Part shown: positions 35,999 to 44,463 of the stretch, one piece after another | Numbering within the stretch: the first letter of the stretch is position 1 | How the letters are laid out: each line of letters begins with the position of its first letter | Assembly (NCBI GenBank): GCA_022763185.1 | Contig: JALEGL010000006.1 | Span: forward strand, 363,087-427,086 | Reading direction: 5' to 3' | DNA length: 64,000 nucleotides | Source: a bacterium | GTDB lineage: Bacteria; Bdellovibrionota_G; JALEGL01 | Position numbers and translations under genes: made by a program | Notes under the pieces: generated by a model | The model's database searches: none | Told to the model about the DNA's origin: nothing | Seen by the model: only the letters and a program-made list of their open reading frames with translations

Positions 35999-36688
35999 AT
36001 GTTGAAAAAGGTGTGCATGTGTGGACTTTTGATGGTGCTGTTGACTGCGTGTAATAATGAGAAAACCCCAAAAGAGCGGGTAAAGAAAGTGACGGTTCCA
36101 GTCATAAAATATGTTGTTGTTAAAGATAAGCCTTGTTGGGGAGATGACTGTCTAGAAGATGATGGGAAAGATAACGATGCAATGCCAATGCACAAAAAAC
36201 ATGCTGATAATGGTGAAGCGCCTGAAACCGTTTGTCCAAAATTGGAATACGCCAAAAACTTTGAGGAATTTGGTCAAGATAAAGATCAATTAAACTGCAA
36301 CCTTTTATTTGATGATGTTGGCTTATGTGCTGACCTATACTGGCAATCAAGCCAAAAGGACGTTGTTGGTGAAAATCAAATATTATGTTTGTACTTTTGG
36401 AACCTTGATAGTCCCGGTCAAAAGCCAGATTATGTGCATTTAGATTATGATTTAACCGTGAATTTTTCTATGGATGGAGATGCGCAAGCCATGGGGCATA
36501 ATGACTTTGCAGCAAAGATAGAAACTCTACAAAGCAATATTTATTCTTTGTACTCCATTAACTTTGCCATGAAAGGCGTGTGGAAAACCAAATTTACTTT
36601 GAATTACGAAGGAGATGTCGTATCAGAATTTACAACATCGTTAAATGTTGACGATAAAGATATTGACTATCATTGGGAGGGGTTATGA
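35999..36688 (+). CDS. Hypothetical lipoprotein, 229 aa
   Basis: A short signal peptide ends in the lipobox LTAC (Cys18). The mature protein has a Lys-rich segment, an acidic Asp-rich segment (WGDDCLEDDGKDNDA) and several more cysteines, then a beta-rich C-terminal half (PDYVHLDYDLTVNFSMDGD, KFTLNYEGDVVSEFTTSLN). I recognise no family. It overlaps the next secreted-protein gene by ATGA, so the two products are made together and may interact in the envelope. Confidence 0.75.
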   Translation: MLKKVCMCGLLMVLLTACNNEKTPKERVKKVTVPVIKYVVVKDKPCWGDDCLEDDGKDNDAMPMHKKHADNGEAPETVCPKLEYAKNFEEFGQDKDQLNCNLLFDDVGLCADLYWQSSQKDVVGENQILCLYFWNLDSPGQKPDYVHLDYDLTVNFSMDGDAQAMGHNDFAAKIETLQSNIYSLYSINFAMKGVWKTKFTLNYEGDVVSEFTTSLNVDDKDIDYHWEGL

Positions 36689-37125
36689 AAAAGTTTTTTT
36701 TAGTATTGAATTTACTGGTTTTGGGGCATGTGAGCGCTCAAACTTATGTTTCTATCAAAGTGAATCGACCCCACAATAATCCTAAAATGAATGTTAGCAT
36801 TTCTTTGTATGAAGATGCGGATAGAAAAACGCCAATTGCAAAGGAAGAGGCGCCAAAAGAAATATTTGCTAAATTTCATCATAACTCTCCTATGTGCGCT
36901 GATCCAAACTATTGGGTTAATCAGAAACAAAATTATACTGCACTGAGTTTGAAACCAGGTTCGGTTTATGCGGAGTATACCGCGGTTCCATTACGTTATG
37001 AGTTATTTGGGCAGTTTACGGTGTGGCTTAAAATAGATGGTGATGAATATGAGATTAAAAGCCCAGAAGCTTGGACAATCCCAAACATTAAGCCTGTTTA
37101 TTTAAGTAAAAAAATAAACCTATAA
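36685..37125 (+). CDS. Hypothetical secreted protein, 146 aa
   Basis: The 146-residue product has a signal peptide (KKFFLVLNLLVLGHVSAQ) and a mature beta-rich domain (YVSIKVNRPHNNPKMNVSISLY, later FGQFTVWLKIDGDEYEI). No family recognised. The ATG at 36685 has an excellent GGGAGGGG site and overlaps the upstream lipoprotein stop. The pair forms a two-gene operon of envelope proteins. Confidence 0.75.
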   Translation: MKKFFLVLNLLVLGHVSAQTYVSIKVNRPHNNPKMNVSISLYEDADRKTPIAKEEAPKEIFAKFHHNSPMCADPNYWVNQKQNYTALSLKPGSVYAEYTAVPLRYELFGQFTVWLKIDGDEYEIKSPEAWTIPNIKPVYLSKKINL

Positions 37126-37163
37126 GTGCAATCGATAAAAAATTAAAAAACATAAAAAACCTT

Positions 37164-37193
37164 TTGACACCTTATACTTTGTAATGCTAGGTA
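37164..37193 (+). promoter_or_regulatory. Predicted promoter of padR gene (possibly leaderless)
   Basis: A perfect TTGACA box is followed after 18 bp by TAGGTA with a TG extension. Transcription would begin at about 37200, on or next to the ATG at 37201, which has no ribosome-binding site. The arrangement predicts a leaderless mRNA. Confidence 0.45.
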
Positions 37194-37200
37194 TCTTTTT

Positions 37201-37542
37201 ATGCCAAGCGGTTTAGACAATTGGAAAACACAAGTTAGAAAAGGTTACTTGGAAATGTGCATCTTGTTGGTGATACAAACTCATAAGAGCCTGTATGGTT
37301 TTGACTTAATAGAAAAGCTGCATAACTTGGATTTAAATGTCAAAGAAGGAACCTTGTACCCATTGCTCAATAGAATGAGCAGTGAAGGAATACTTAAAAC
37401 CCATTGGCAAACAGAAGGTAATAAGGGTCACCCAAGAAAGTTTTATGCCTTGACAGCTGAAGGTGAAGCATTTTTGCAGTTGATGCAAGAAGAGTTTAGC
37501 CGTATGTCCAAGGTGTTCAAACAGTTAACAAAAAAAAGGTAA
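37201..37542 (+). CDS. PadR-family transcriptional regulator
   Basis: A 113-residue winged-helix regulator. The PadR signature is clear: VRKGYLEMCILLVIQTHKSLYGFDLI then GTLYPLLNRMSSEGIL and GHPRKFYALTAEGEAFL. It precedes, 7 bp away, a HAAS-domain membrane protein, a pairing seen in many bacteria where PadR controls the membrane protein. It may be translated from a leaderless mRNA. The ligand is unknown. Confidence 0.92.
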   Translation: MPSGLDNWKTQVRKGYLEMCILLVIQTHKSLYGFDLIEKLHNLDLNVKEGTLYPLLNRMSSEGILKTHWQTEGNKGHPRKFYALTAEGEAFLQLMQEEFSRMSKVFKQLTKKR

Positions 37543-37549
37543 GGTGAAT

Positions 37550-38488
37550 ATGTCCATCAATCCAAAATTAGAAGTGTACTTAACCCAGCTGGATAAAGCG
37601 TTAGGGCCAATCTCTGTCAGTGAAAAAGCTGAGATTGTTTCTGAAATAAAAAGTCATGTTTTAGATGCACAAGAAAACAATCCAGAAAAAAGCATGTCCT
37701 CTATTTTAAAGTCTTTTGGTGAACCAGAAGCGGTGGCCACGCGCTACTTAACAGAGAGAGGTTTAAAGCCGGCTACACCCGCTAAACGACAGGTTGTAAA
37801 ATGGCTAACGCTTGGTTTTTTGGGGACGGTTGCTATGGTGTTGTTGTTTGCACTGGTTCTTATTTGGAAGTTTACACCCTTGATAAAAGTGCATGATGTT
37901 GATGGTAGAGAAAAAGTAGAGCTTTTGGGAGGGATGCTTAAAGTTGACGTTGATGAAGATACATTCTCTTTTGATGGTGATGATGTTGACTTTAAGTTTA
38001 ACTTTAGTTCAGATGATGATGATCATCATTGGCTAAAAGATGCTCGACAAGTTGATATACAGCAATTTAAGCTTTTACATATTTTATTCAACAACGGCAT
38101 GATGGAGTTGAGCAATCATGATGAAGCCGAGCTTGCATGGAAATGTAAATTAAGAGGAGAGCCGGTAAATAATACTGTTAAGGAGGAAGGCGAGGTTTTG
38201 TTGATAGACCTAACAAGCTCTGAAAAAGCCAAATGCAGTATTCGTATGCCGCAAGACCTAAAATTAAAAGTTGAAGGTAAAAATGGCAAGGTTGAATTGA
38301 TTGAGCCCAAGCAGGATGCAGATATAGCCTTACTTAACGGTAAGTGTGAGATTGACCCTGAATATGGAGTTAAGTATCGCTATGATTTACAAGTCAATCA
38401 AGGAAAAATGGATGACTTTGTGTCTTCATCCAGCAAAGAAGCTGTGCAAATAAAAGTTAGGGTAAAAAACGGCGTTATCAGTAAATAG
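37550..38488 (+). CDS. HAAS (DUF1700)-domain membrane protein with DUF4097-like tail
   Basis: A 312-residue protein. Residues 1-75 form the helical HAAS/DUF1700 domain (LEVYLTQLDKALGPISVSEKAEIVSEI, FGEPEAVATRYL) usually found with PadR regulators. One transmembrane helix lies at about residues 84-106 (LTLGFLGTVAMVLLFALVLIW). The C-terminal domain is beta-rich with an Asp/His-rich stretch (SSDDDDHHWL) and LKLKVEGKNGKVELIE, like the DUF4097 beta-helix. ATG at 37550 follows AAGGTGA; a GTG lies at 37544. The neighbours suggest membrane-stress or envelope sensing, but this is inference. Confidence 0.8.
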   Translation: MSINPKLEVYLTQLDKALGPISVSEKAEIVSEIKSHVLDAQENNPEKSMSSILKSFGEPEAVATRYLTERGLKPATPAKRQVVKWLTLGFLGTVAMVLLFALVLIWKFTPLIKVHDVDGREKVELLGGMLKVDVDEDTFSFDGDDVDFKFNFSSDDDDHHWLKDARQVDIQQFKLLHILFNNGMMELSNHDEAELAWKCKLRGEPVNNTVKEEGEVLLIDLTSSEKAKCSIRMPQDLKLKVEGKNGKVELIEPKQDADIALLNGKCEIDPEYGVKYRYDLQVNQGKMDDFVSSSSKEAVQIKVRVKNGVISK

Positions 38489-38583
38489 TGGGTAAAAAAT
38501 AGACAGCTTTATATAAAAATAAACAGTATTTTTTTAAGTTACTAATTTTATTGGTTTAATAAAATTATTATTTTTAATAAAAG

Positions 38584-38612
38584 TTACGATAAATGTAAAA
38601 ATTATGTATAAT
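38584..38612 (+). promoter_or_regulatory. Promoter of the HD-GYP regulator gene
   Basis: TTACGA is spaced 17 bp from a perfect TATAAT. The mRNA would start near 38619, giving a 34-nt leader before the ATG at 38653. The -35 box lies in a 14-bp motif shared with the region upstream of the sigma-54 activator gene. Confidence 0.6.
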
Positions 38613-38652
38613 GGGTATAGAATGTGCAACAGACCTATGGAGATCGACAAGC

Positions 38653-39687
38653 ATGAAAGACGCCCATTTAACCGCATCAAAATTTACCGATAATATCATT
38701 GTTTATGTAGATGATGAGCAAGACAATTTAACCAGCTTTGAAATGCATCTAGAAATGGATTTTGTCATTAAAACTTTTGCAGATCCAATCGAGGCTTTAC
38801 ACTATGTTCAAAATGAACCTAGAGTAGCTATTTTAATTGTTGACCAGGTCATGCCTAGACTGAGTGGTTTAGAGTTGGCAAGGCAGGCCAAAGAAAACAA
38901 TCCTTTGATGATTTGTATGATGATAACCGGTAATGCAACCAAGCAGTTAGCCATTGAAGCAGTCAAAGACAATACTTTTTGGGATTTTGTCGAAAAGCCT
39001 GTTGACTTTGGTTCCTTTGAAATGAGTCAAAAATTGGTTAGAGGTTTAGAGAAATATGTACTGGAAAAAACCAAGTTAGATTACAGAGAAGGTACTTTTG
39101 AACTTTTAGCCATGCTCATTGATGATAAAGATGGTCATACCCATAGACATTCCAAACGTGTCTGTGAATGGGCAATGAAAATTGGTAAAAAAATGGATTT
39201 AAGTAAAACAGAGTTGATGCGTTTGCAAGAAGGCGCCATGGTCCATGATATTGGTAAGATCAGTATTCCCGATGATATTTTAAAGAAACCTGGTCGGATC
39301 AGTGCTTTAGAGAGAAAAATCATTCAGACACATCCTGGCCGAGGTGGAGATATTTTAGAAAGCATACCGCAGTTAAGAGATTTAGCTCCCATGGCCAGAG
39401 ACCACCATGAACGTCCAGATGGAAAAGGTTATCCTCGTGGCCTAGTTGAAGATGAAATTGATTTATTAACTTCTATTGTTGCTTTGGCAGATTTTTTTGA
39501 AGCACTCAGTGCCAAGCGTCCTTATAAAGAGCCCTGGGCCATTAAAGATATTGTTACTGAAATTGCAAAAAACAAAGGCACACAATTCAAAGGGAGTGTT
39601 GTTGATGCTCTGTTTGATGTGCTTAAAGAAGAAAAACTCATTGGTGAAAAAGCCTTGGAAGAGGTTATCCAAAGTATCGCAGCTTGA
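38653..39687 (+). CDS. HD-GYP response regulator, c-di-GMP phosphodiesterase
   Basis: A 344-residue two-domain regulator. The receiver domain (13-125) has the acidic pocket VDDEQ, phosphoacceptor Asp64 (VDQVMPRLSG) and Lys115 (EKP). The HD-GYP domain has His198-Asp199 (MVHDIGK), the HHERPDGKGYP block with GYP at 259-261, and further metal ligands, so it should hydrolyse c-di-GMP. Start at 38653 was chosen because GGAGATCG precedes it; an ATG at 38611 falls in the promoter. The partner kinase is not adjacent. With the PilZ protein at 16696 it indicates active c-di-GMP signalling. Confidence 0.93.
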   Translation: MKDAHLTASKFTDNIIVYVDDEQDNLTSFEMHLEMDFVIKTFADPIEALHYVQNEPRVAILIVDQVMPRLSGLELARQAKENNPLMICMMITGNATKQLAIEAVKDNTFWDFVEKPVDFGSFEMSQKLVRGLEKYVLEKTKLDYREGTFELLAMLIDDKDGHTHRHSKRVCEWAMKIGKKMDLSKTELMRLQEGAMVHDIGKISIPDDILKKPGRISALERKIIQTHPGRGGDILESIPQLRDLAPMARDHHERPDGKGYPRGLVEDEIDLLTSIVALADFFEALSAKRPYKEPWAIKDIVTEIAKNKGTQFKGSVVDALFDVLKEEKLIGEKALEEVIQSIAA

Positions 39688-39780
39688 ACATGTTCCAAAA
39701 ACATGCCCAGCTATTTAGAGTGCAACGCCAAGGTTGGTGTTGATAAGCTTGGTCCGTAAATAAAATAGCATACTTTTTTT

Positions 39781-39808
39781 TTGAATATTCTGACTTTTAG
39801 GGCATAAT
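39781..39808 (+). promoter_or_regulatory. Promoter of the DUF309 gene (possibly leaderless)
   Basis: TTGAAT and CATAAT boxes with a 16-bp spacer end 8 bp before the GTG at 39817, leaving no room for a ribosome-binding site. It is the second gene here that may start on a leaderless mRNA. Confidence 0.45.
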
Positions 39809-39816
39809 AGATCTAC

Positions 39817-40194
39817 GTGGCTTACCAAGATCGCTATCTATTGTTTATAGAATATTTTAATCAATCTAAGTTTATGTCAGCTCAGACAACTTTGGATGAA
39901 TTATGGTTAAAAGATCAATCAAAAGATAAAGACTTTTATGGCGGTTTAATTCAAATAGCCGTTTCTTTGTACCATCTTACCCAAGACAATCCCAGGGGTG
40001 CAGCAAAAATATATTCTAGAGCAAGAGATATGATTTTAAAGTATGGGGATGAGCACAATGACATTGCATTAAAAAAACTTAGAGATGCCTTGGATGCGCT
40101 CTATCAGCGCTCAGACTTAACGGAAATGGAACCTGGAGATCTGGTTAAACTGGTCCCAAAAATTCAAACTTTGCAAAACATCAACAATGCATAA
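39817..40194 (+). CDS. DUF309 family protein
   Basis: A 125-residue helical protein of DUF309. The characteristic region reads EYFNQSKFMSAQTTLDELWL then FYGGLIQIAVSLYHLTQDNPRGA. In the family the helix carries an H/E-rich pattern; the first position here is Asn and Thr-rich. Function unknown. Start is GTG at 39817, without ribosome-binding site. It overlaps the transglycosylase gene by 8 bp, so the two are co-translated. Confidence 0.85.
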   Translation: MAYQDRYLLFIEYFNQSKFMSAQTTLDELWLKDQSKDKDFYGGLIQIAVSLYHLTQDNPRGAAKIYSRARDMILKYGDEHNDIALKKLRDALDALYQRSDLTEMEPGDLVKLVPKIQTLQNINNA

Positions 40195-41137
40195 ATCTGT
40201 TTTGTTGACAGTCTGTGCAGTTTTTTTGCCTTTGCTCTGTTCTGCCAAGGCCAAGTATCATACAGTAGATAAAGCTCTCTGGCAGAAGGCGGTTGAAACA
40301 GTTCAGTCTGAGTTAAAGAAAAAACAAAAAAAACGTCCATACAAAGGGAAAATAAAAGATGCCCAAATTGATGCCTTAAGTGCAGACAAGATCTTTTTTC
40401 AAAAAGTAGCTTTAAAATTTAAACTTATGAATCATATCATGGGGGCCCCTAGAGGTGATATTTTAGATTCATATATCAATAAACAGTCACAAAAAAGGAT
40501 TAAAAGTTTTTTACAGCAACACCAGAGAGCTTTTGAAGATAGTGAAAAAAAATATCAGGTCAATGCAACCGGTATAGCAGGTGTGCTCTATATTGAAACC
40601 GCCTACAATGCATCGTATATTCAGTATTATCCTGTATTAGAAAGTTTATTAACTTTGGCAGCTTTAGTGGATGATAGCTATAGAAATAATATTATTGATC
40701 AAACGATGCAATTATCAAAAGCTTACTCACCCAGTAAGAAGTGGCAAGAAAGAAGTGCTTGGGAGAACAGGGCTAAAAAAATTGGTCAACAATGGTTGCA
40801 AGAGTTGGCCGCTTTATTGTTTTTGGCAAATAAATTGTCTTGGGATCAGGCTTTTGTTAACGGCTTAGAAGGCTCGTGGGCAGGAGCCATTGGTTATAGT
40901 CAGTTTATGCCTGCAACAGCCATGCAGCATGTAAAATCAAAAGACTTTGATTTTTGGAACTGGGCAGATTCAATTGAATTTACAGCAAAAAAACTGTCTA
41001 AACATCAGTGGCATAAAGACCCCCGCAAAGCTTTATTGAAGTACAATCAAGTGTCTTGGTACGCAGAGGTGATCTTAGCCATTCATGAAAAGCTCAATCC
41101 ATGGTGGGAAAAGCTATCCGCTAAACCTACAGTTTAA
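40187..41137 (+). CDS. MltB-type lytic murein transglycosylase
   Basis: A 316-residue periplasmic enzyme that cleaves the MurNAc-GlcNAc bond with formation of anhydro-MurNAc. A signal peptide (residues 1-21) precedes a Lys-rich stretch. The catalytic Glu is in VLYIETAYN and the conserved motif GAIGYSQFMPATA follows, as in the MltB/SLT-B group; the end resembles the KYNQVSWYAEVILAI helix of that family. No lipobox is present, so it is soluble or wall-bound. Confidence 0.88.
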   Translation: MHKSVLLTVCAVFLPLLCSAKAKYHTVDKALWQKAVETVQSELKKKQKKRPYKGKIKDAQIDALSADKIFFQKVALKFKLMNHIMGAPRGDILDSYINKQSQKRIKSFLQQHQRAFEDSEKKYQVNATGIAGVLYIETAYNASYIQYYPVLESLLTLAALVDDSYRNNIIDQTMQLSKAYSPSKKWQERSAWENRAKKIGQQWLQELAALLFLANKLSWDQAFVNGLEGSWAGAIGYSQFMPATAMQHVKSKDFDFWNWADSIEFTAKKLSKHQWHKDPRKALLKYNQVSWYAEVILAIHEKLNPWWEKLSAKPTV

Positions 41138-41778
41138 ACTAGGTCTTTAGGTTTATTTTTTTTAAAGAATCTAAAAAGCAAGGCAATTAAAACAACGAGG
41201 GCAATGACCGCCAAGGCAATGCCAGTCAGAGAGCTTTGATACTGTTGTATAAACAGTTTAACTTGACTCAATTCACCATCAAATTTCTTTAAAAGCAGTA
41301 TAGAGCACAACATAAAAAGACTGACACTGATCATGGATGCAATTAAATCATATACAATAAACTTGTTTCTTGGCATTCTTAAAATGCCAGAGCTTAAAAA
41401 AATAGCAGACCTTACGCCCAATAATAGTCTACCAAGGATAATGACTTTGTAGCCATAACGATGAATGTAATGACTGATTTTATGCATGGTATTTTCATTG
41501 AAGTTTTGTTTAAAGAAGGGGTGTTGAAAAATCTTAAATCCTAAGTATTTTCCAATGCTGTATAAACAAAAGTCTGCAGTAGAAATAGCAAAAATAGCCA
41601 TGATAAGCCATACAGGGCTAACAATGCGCTCTTGATAGTAAAGAACAGATAAAAATAAAAGAGCAATTTCTTCCGGGATGGGGATACCAATTCCGCTAAC
41701 CATCAAGCTTGTGTATATAGCGAGTAGCCACACATAAGTGTTGGCATTTGCCATAAAATCTAAAGACGCTTCAAACAT
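41134..41778 (-). CDS. DedA family (SNARE-associated) membrane protein
   Basis: A 214-residue, four- to six-helix membrane protein. The DedA signature elements are GIGIPIPEEIALLF near residue 30, the ADFCLYSIGKYLGF segment and LGRLLLGVRSAIFLSSGILRM. Members of the family flip undecaprenyl phosphate or phospholipids and support envelope stability. The C-terminus has a basic tail. Its stop shares a TTAA with the transglycosylase stop on the opposite strand. Confidence 0.93.
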   Translation of the reverse strand: MFEASLDFMANANTYVWLLAIYTSLMVSGIGIPIPEEIALLFLSVLYYQERIVSPVWLIMAIFAISTADFCLYSIGKYLGFKIFQHPFFKQNFNENTMHKISHYIHRYGYKVIILGRLLLGVRSAIFLSSGILRMPRNKFIVYDLIASMISVSLFMLCSILLLKKFDGELSQVKLFIQQYQSSLTGIALAVIALVVLIALLFRFFKKNKPKDLV

Positions 41779-41952
41779 AATTTTAAAGCACTCTAATGCT
41801 TTTTTTTAACAATAAGCAATGTTTTTATGAATTTTAATTGAAGCCCTAAAGCCAAGGGATGATGTGCTGTAAAGCCTAAGGCGTATCGGATAAAGACAAT
41901 ATGGTTTTGATATTAAAAAAGGGAATCTTTTTTTAAAATGTAAACTTTTTTA

Positions 41953-41981
41953 TTGATATGTAATAAAAGTTACGGTACGAT
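41953..41981 (+). promoter_or_regulatory. Predicted promoter of the sigma-54 activator gene
   Basis: TTGATA and TACGAT boxes lie 17 bp apart, giving a start near 41988 and a 38-nt leader to the ATG at 42026. A 14-bp motif TAATAAAAGTTACG between them is shared with the HD-GYP promoter. Confidence 0.4.
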
Positions 41982-42025
41982 AAAATTGTATGAATTCAAA
42001 TACTTCTATAGAAAAGGTTCCCCAC

Positions 42026-43666
42026 ATGTCTGAAAACTCTAAACATAAAGAAGCAGGTCAAGCAAGTAGCTCTGAAAATATAAGCTTAAACTGGAAAAGG
42101 GTTGAGAACTTGCGTGTGACACGTAAACTGGTCAATGCTTTAAAAAACTTAGAAATTAAATCGTTGTATTTGGTGCCTGCCAATCGCAGAAAAGATGCAA
42201 GAAAAAAGTATCTGGGTTACGGCACAAAAAAGATGATGTTTGAAGCTGAAATTAACTTTGTTTTGGATGAAAAATCAAAGTTGATTGAAAAAATAAAATC
42301 AAACCCTACAGCCTGGAACGACTATAAAAATGATTGTATTGAAACTTTGTCAGAAGCCTTAATTGCAGAAGATACCGTGGTTAAAGAAGATTCTCTTGGC
42401 TTTATTCAAATGGCATGTGGGGTAAGAATTAAAGATGAAGTCGTAGGGGTATTAAGGTGTGATGGCATAGTCTCGGGAAAACCCAATGATTTAACCAATG
42501 CCAAAATTTTTGAACAGTTATCCAGCCTAAAAATAGACCAAAAAGAGTTTAAAGCCTTGGTCAAAACTTTGCCATTTTTTACCAGTGAAAAAGTTGCGGT
42601 GGTGAGTAATGTATTGACCATGCTCAGTGAAGAAATTGGTTCATTCTTAGAAGAGTCCGTGAAAGAAAATGAATCAACGGCTGACTCTGGGCAACATAAT
42701 CATAGTGGTTTGATTACACGTAATCCTATGATTTTAGAGATTATTCGGCAAATAAAATTGATTGGTTCTTCGGATAGTTCAGTTATTATTTATGGAGAGT
42801 CAGGAACGGGTAAGGAGCTTATTGCCAATTTAATTCACAAAAATTCAACACGTCAAAATAAGCCTTTTGTTACCATTAATTGTGCAGCATTAACTGAAAC
42901 GATTTTAGAAGCTGAGTTGTTTGGTTATAAAAAAGGAGCCTTTACGGGGGCTGGGGCGGACAAAAAAGGTTTATTTGAGGTTGCAGATAAAGGCACCATC
43001 TTTCTCGATGAAGTAGGTGAGATGAGTTTATCCTTGCAAGTAAAAATATTGCGCTTAATTCAAGAAGGAACCTTCATGCGTGTGGGTGATACACAGATGC
43101 GTAAAGTAGATGTTAAGGTTGTATCAGCTACGCACCGAGACTTGCGACAAATGATAGAGTTGGGAAAGTTTAGAGAAGATTTGTACTACCGTTTGGCTGT
43201 TGTAGAGTTATCTTTACCGCCTTTGAGAGATAGACAAAAAGATATTCCAATTTTGGTCAACCACTTTTTACAGGAGTTTCAGAAAAAAACCCAAAAAAGT
43301 GAAATCACCTTATCCAGTGAAACCTTAAAAGTCCTAGAAGAATATTATTGGCCTGGAAACGTCAGAGAAATGAGAAACGAAATTGAGCGTTTGGTTGCTT
43401 TAAATCCAAGCAACAGCATGATTAAAACCAAAGACCTGTCAAAAAAGTTTTTCTATGAAAGTCACCCAGAAAGCATGTTGGTTAGCAATGAAAATGAAGA
43501 AGGCTTTATAAAAAAATTGGTGGATGACTTTGAGCGCAACTTGTTGTTAAAGTACTTGCGCAAGCATAAATGGAATAAAACGCAAGTAGCCAAACTTTGT
43601 GGGATCACCAGACAAGGCTTAAATAAAAAAATATCCAAGTATAATTTAGATAGACGTAAATTTTGA
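42026..43666 (+). CDS. Sigma-54-dependent transcriptional activator
   Basis: A 546-residue enhancer-binding protein. The N-terminal ~200 residues form a sensory region (GFIQMACGVRIKDEVVGVLRCDGIV) that may be a GAF- or PocR-like domain. The AAA+ domain has Walker A GESGTGKELI, the GAFTGA loop that contacts sigma-54, Walker B GTIFLDEVGEM and the arginine finger region FREDLYYRL. A Fis-type helix-turn-helix (WNKTQVAKLCGITRQGLNKKI) ends the protein. Start at 42026 has AAAAGG upstream; an ATG at 41990 in frame lacks one. The stop overlaps the next gene's start. Confidence 0.93.
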   Translation: MSENSKHKEAGQASSSENISLNWKRVENLRVTRKLVNALKNLEIKSLYLVPANRRKDARKKYLGYGTKKMMFEAEINFVLDEKSKLIEKIKSNPTAWNDYKNDCIETLSEALIAEDTVVKEDSLGFIQMACGVRIKDEVVGVLRCDGIVSGKPNDLTNAKIFEQLSSLKIDQKEFKALVKTLPFFTSEKVAVVSNVLTMLSEEIGSFLEESVKENESTADSGQHNHSGLITRNPMILEIIRQIKLIGSSDSSVIIYGESGTGKELIANLIHKNSTRQNKPFVTINCAALTETILEAELFGYKKGAFTGAGADKKGLFEVADKGTIFLDEVGEMSLSLQVKILRLIQEGTFMRVGDTQMRKVDVKVVSATHRDLRQMIELGKFREDLYYRLAVVELSLPPLRDRQKDIPILVNHFLQEFQKKTQKSEITLSSETLKVLEEYYWPGNVREMRNEIERLVALNPSNSMIKTKDLSKKFFYESHPESMLVSNENEEGFIKKLVDDFERNLLLKYLRKHKWNKTQVAKLCGITRQGLNKKISKYNLDRRKF

Positions 43667-44445
43667 TGATTGAATTGCAACAACACAATGGAGAAACATT
43701 ATCTTTGGCCAAGGTGCCACAGAAAATTGTTTCATTGGTCCCTAGCGTAACAGAAACCATGATTGAATGGGGACAAACACCCATTGCAAGAACACAGTTT
43801 TGTATTTACCCCAAAGCCGCAGTAAAAATGATTCCGCATATCAAAGGTACAAAAAATCCTAACCTCAATGCAATCAAAGACTTAAATCCAGACTTGATTA
43901 TTGCCAATAAAGAAGAAAACAGACCTGAAGATATTGATTGCTTGCAAAAAGATTTTCCTGTTTGGATTAGCTATCCTGAAGATATAACGTCTACAATTAA
44001 TTATATGAATGATTTGGCTAAGCTATGTCCAAATCATGAAAAAATTGAGGCTGATATTAAGAGCGTGAAACAGTATTTTTCAAAATTAAATAAAGACCCT
44101 AACAATCACAGGATTGCTTGTTTTATATGGAAAAAGCCATGGATGGTTGCTGCAGACCAAACTTATATATCAAGCTTAATTGAAAGTTATAGTAAAAATG
44201 CTTTTTCAGATTTACAGCGCTATCCAATGATTGATCTTCTTGATCTAAAAAAAAATGAAGTTACAAATGTTTTTTTGCTAACAGAGCCGTTTTGTTTTAA
44301 CGATACACACAAGCAAGAGTTTGAAGATTTTTTTAATGAAAATAATCTTAAGATGTCAGTGTCAGTTTTAAATGGAGAAAATTTTACTTGGCCAGGGCCA
44401 AGATCAGTGCAAGCAATAGAAGAAATGAAAAGGGTTTTAAATTAA
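43666..44445 (+). CDS. Solitary helical-backbone metal receptor (BtuF-like fold) without signal peptide
   Basis: A 259-residue protein resembling periplasmic cobalamin/iron-siderophore binding proteins: IVSLVPSVTETMIEWG, then LNAIKDLNPDLIIANKEENRPEDID and IACFIWKKPWMVAADQTYISSLI. Unlike BtuF or FepB it starts directly at the fold, with no signal peptide or lipobox, so it should be cytoplasmic. No ABC permease or ATPase lies nearby. The ATG overlaps the sigma-54 activator stop (TGATG), so the two are co-translated; it may present a ligand to the activator. A TTG at 43663 was rejected. Confidence 0.8.
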   Translation: MIELQQHNGETLSLAKVPQKIVSLVPSVTETMIEWGQTPIARTQFCIYPKAAVKMIPHIKGTKNPNLNAIKDLNPDLIIANKEENRPEDIDCLQKDFPVWISYPEDITSTINYMNDLAKLCPNHEKIEADIKSVKQYFSKLNKDPNNHRIACFIWKKPWMVAADQTYISSLIESYSKNAFSDLQRYPMIDLLDLKKNEVTNVFLLTEPFCFNDTHKQEFEDFFNENNLKMSVSVLNGENFTWPGPRSVQAIEEMKRVLN

Positions 44446-44463
44446 TATAGGGTTAAAAGAGTA

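Noticed and set aside
41961-41985. A FliA-type (sigma-28) promoter, AAAGTT and CGATAA
   Set aside because: The spacing between the boxes is about 6 bp, not the 11 bp plus GC needed, and no flagellar gene is nearby.
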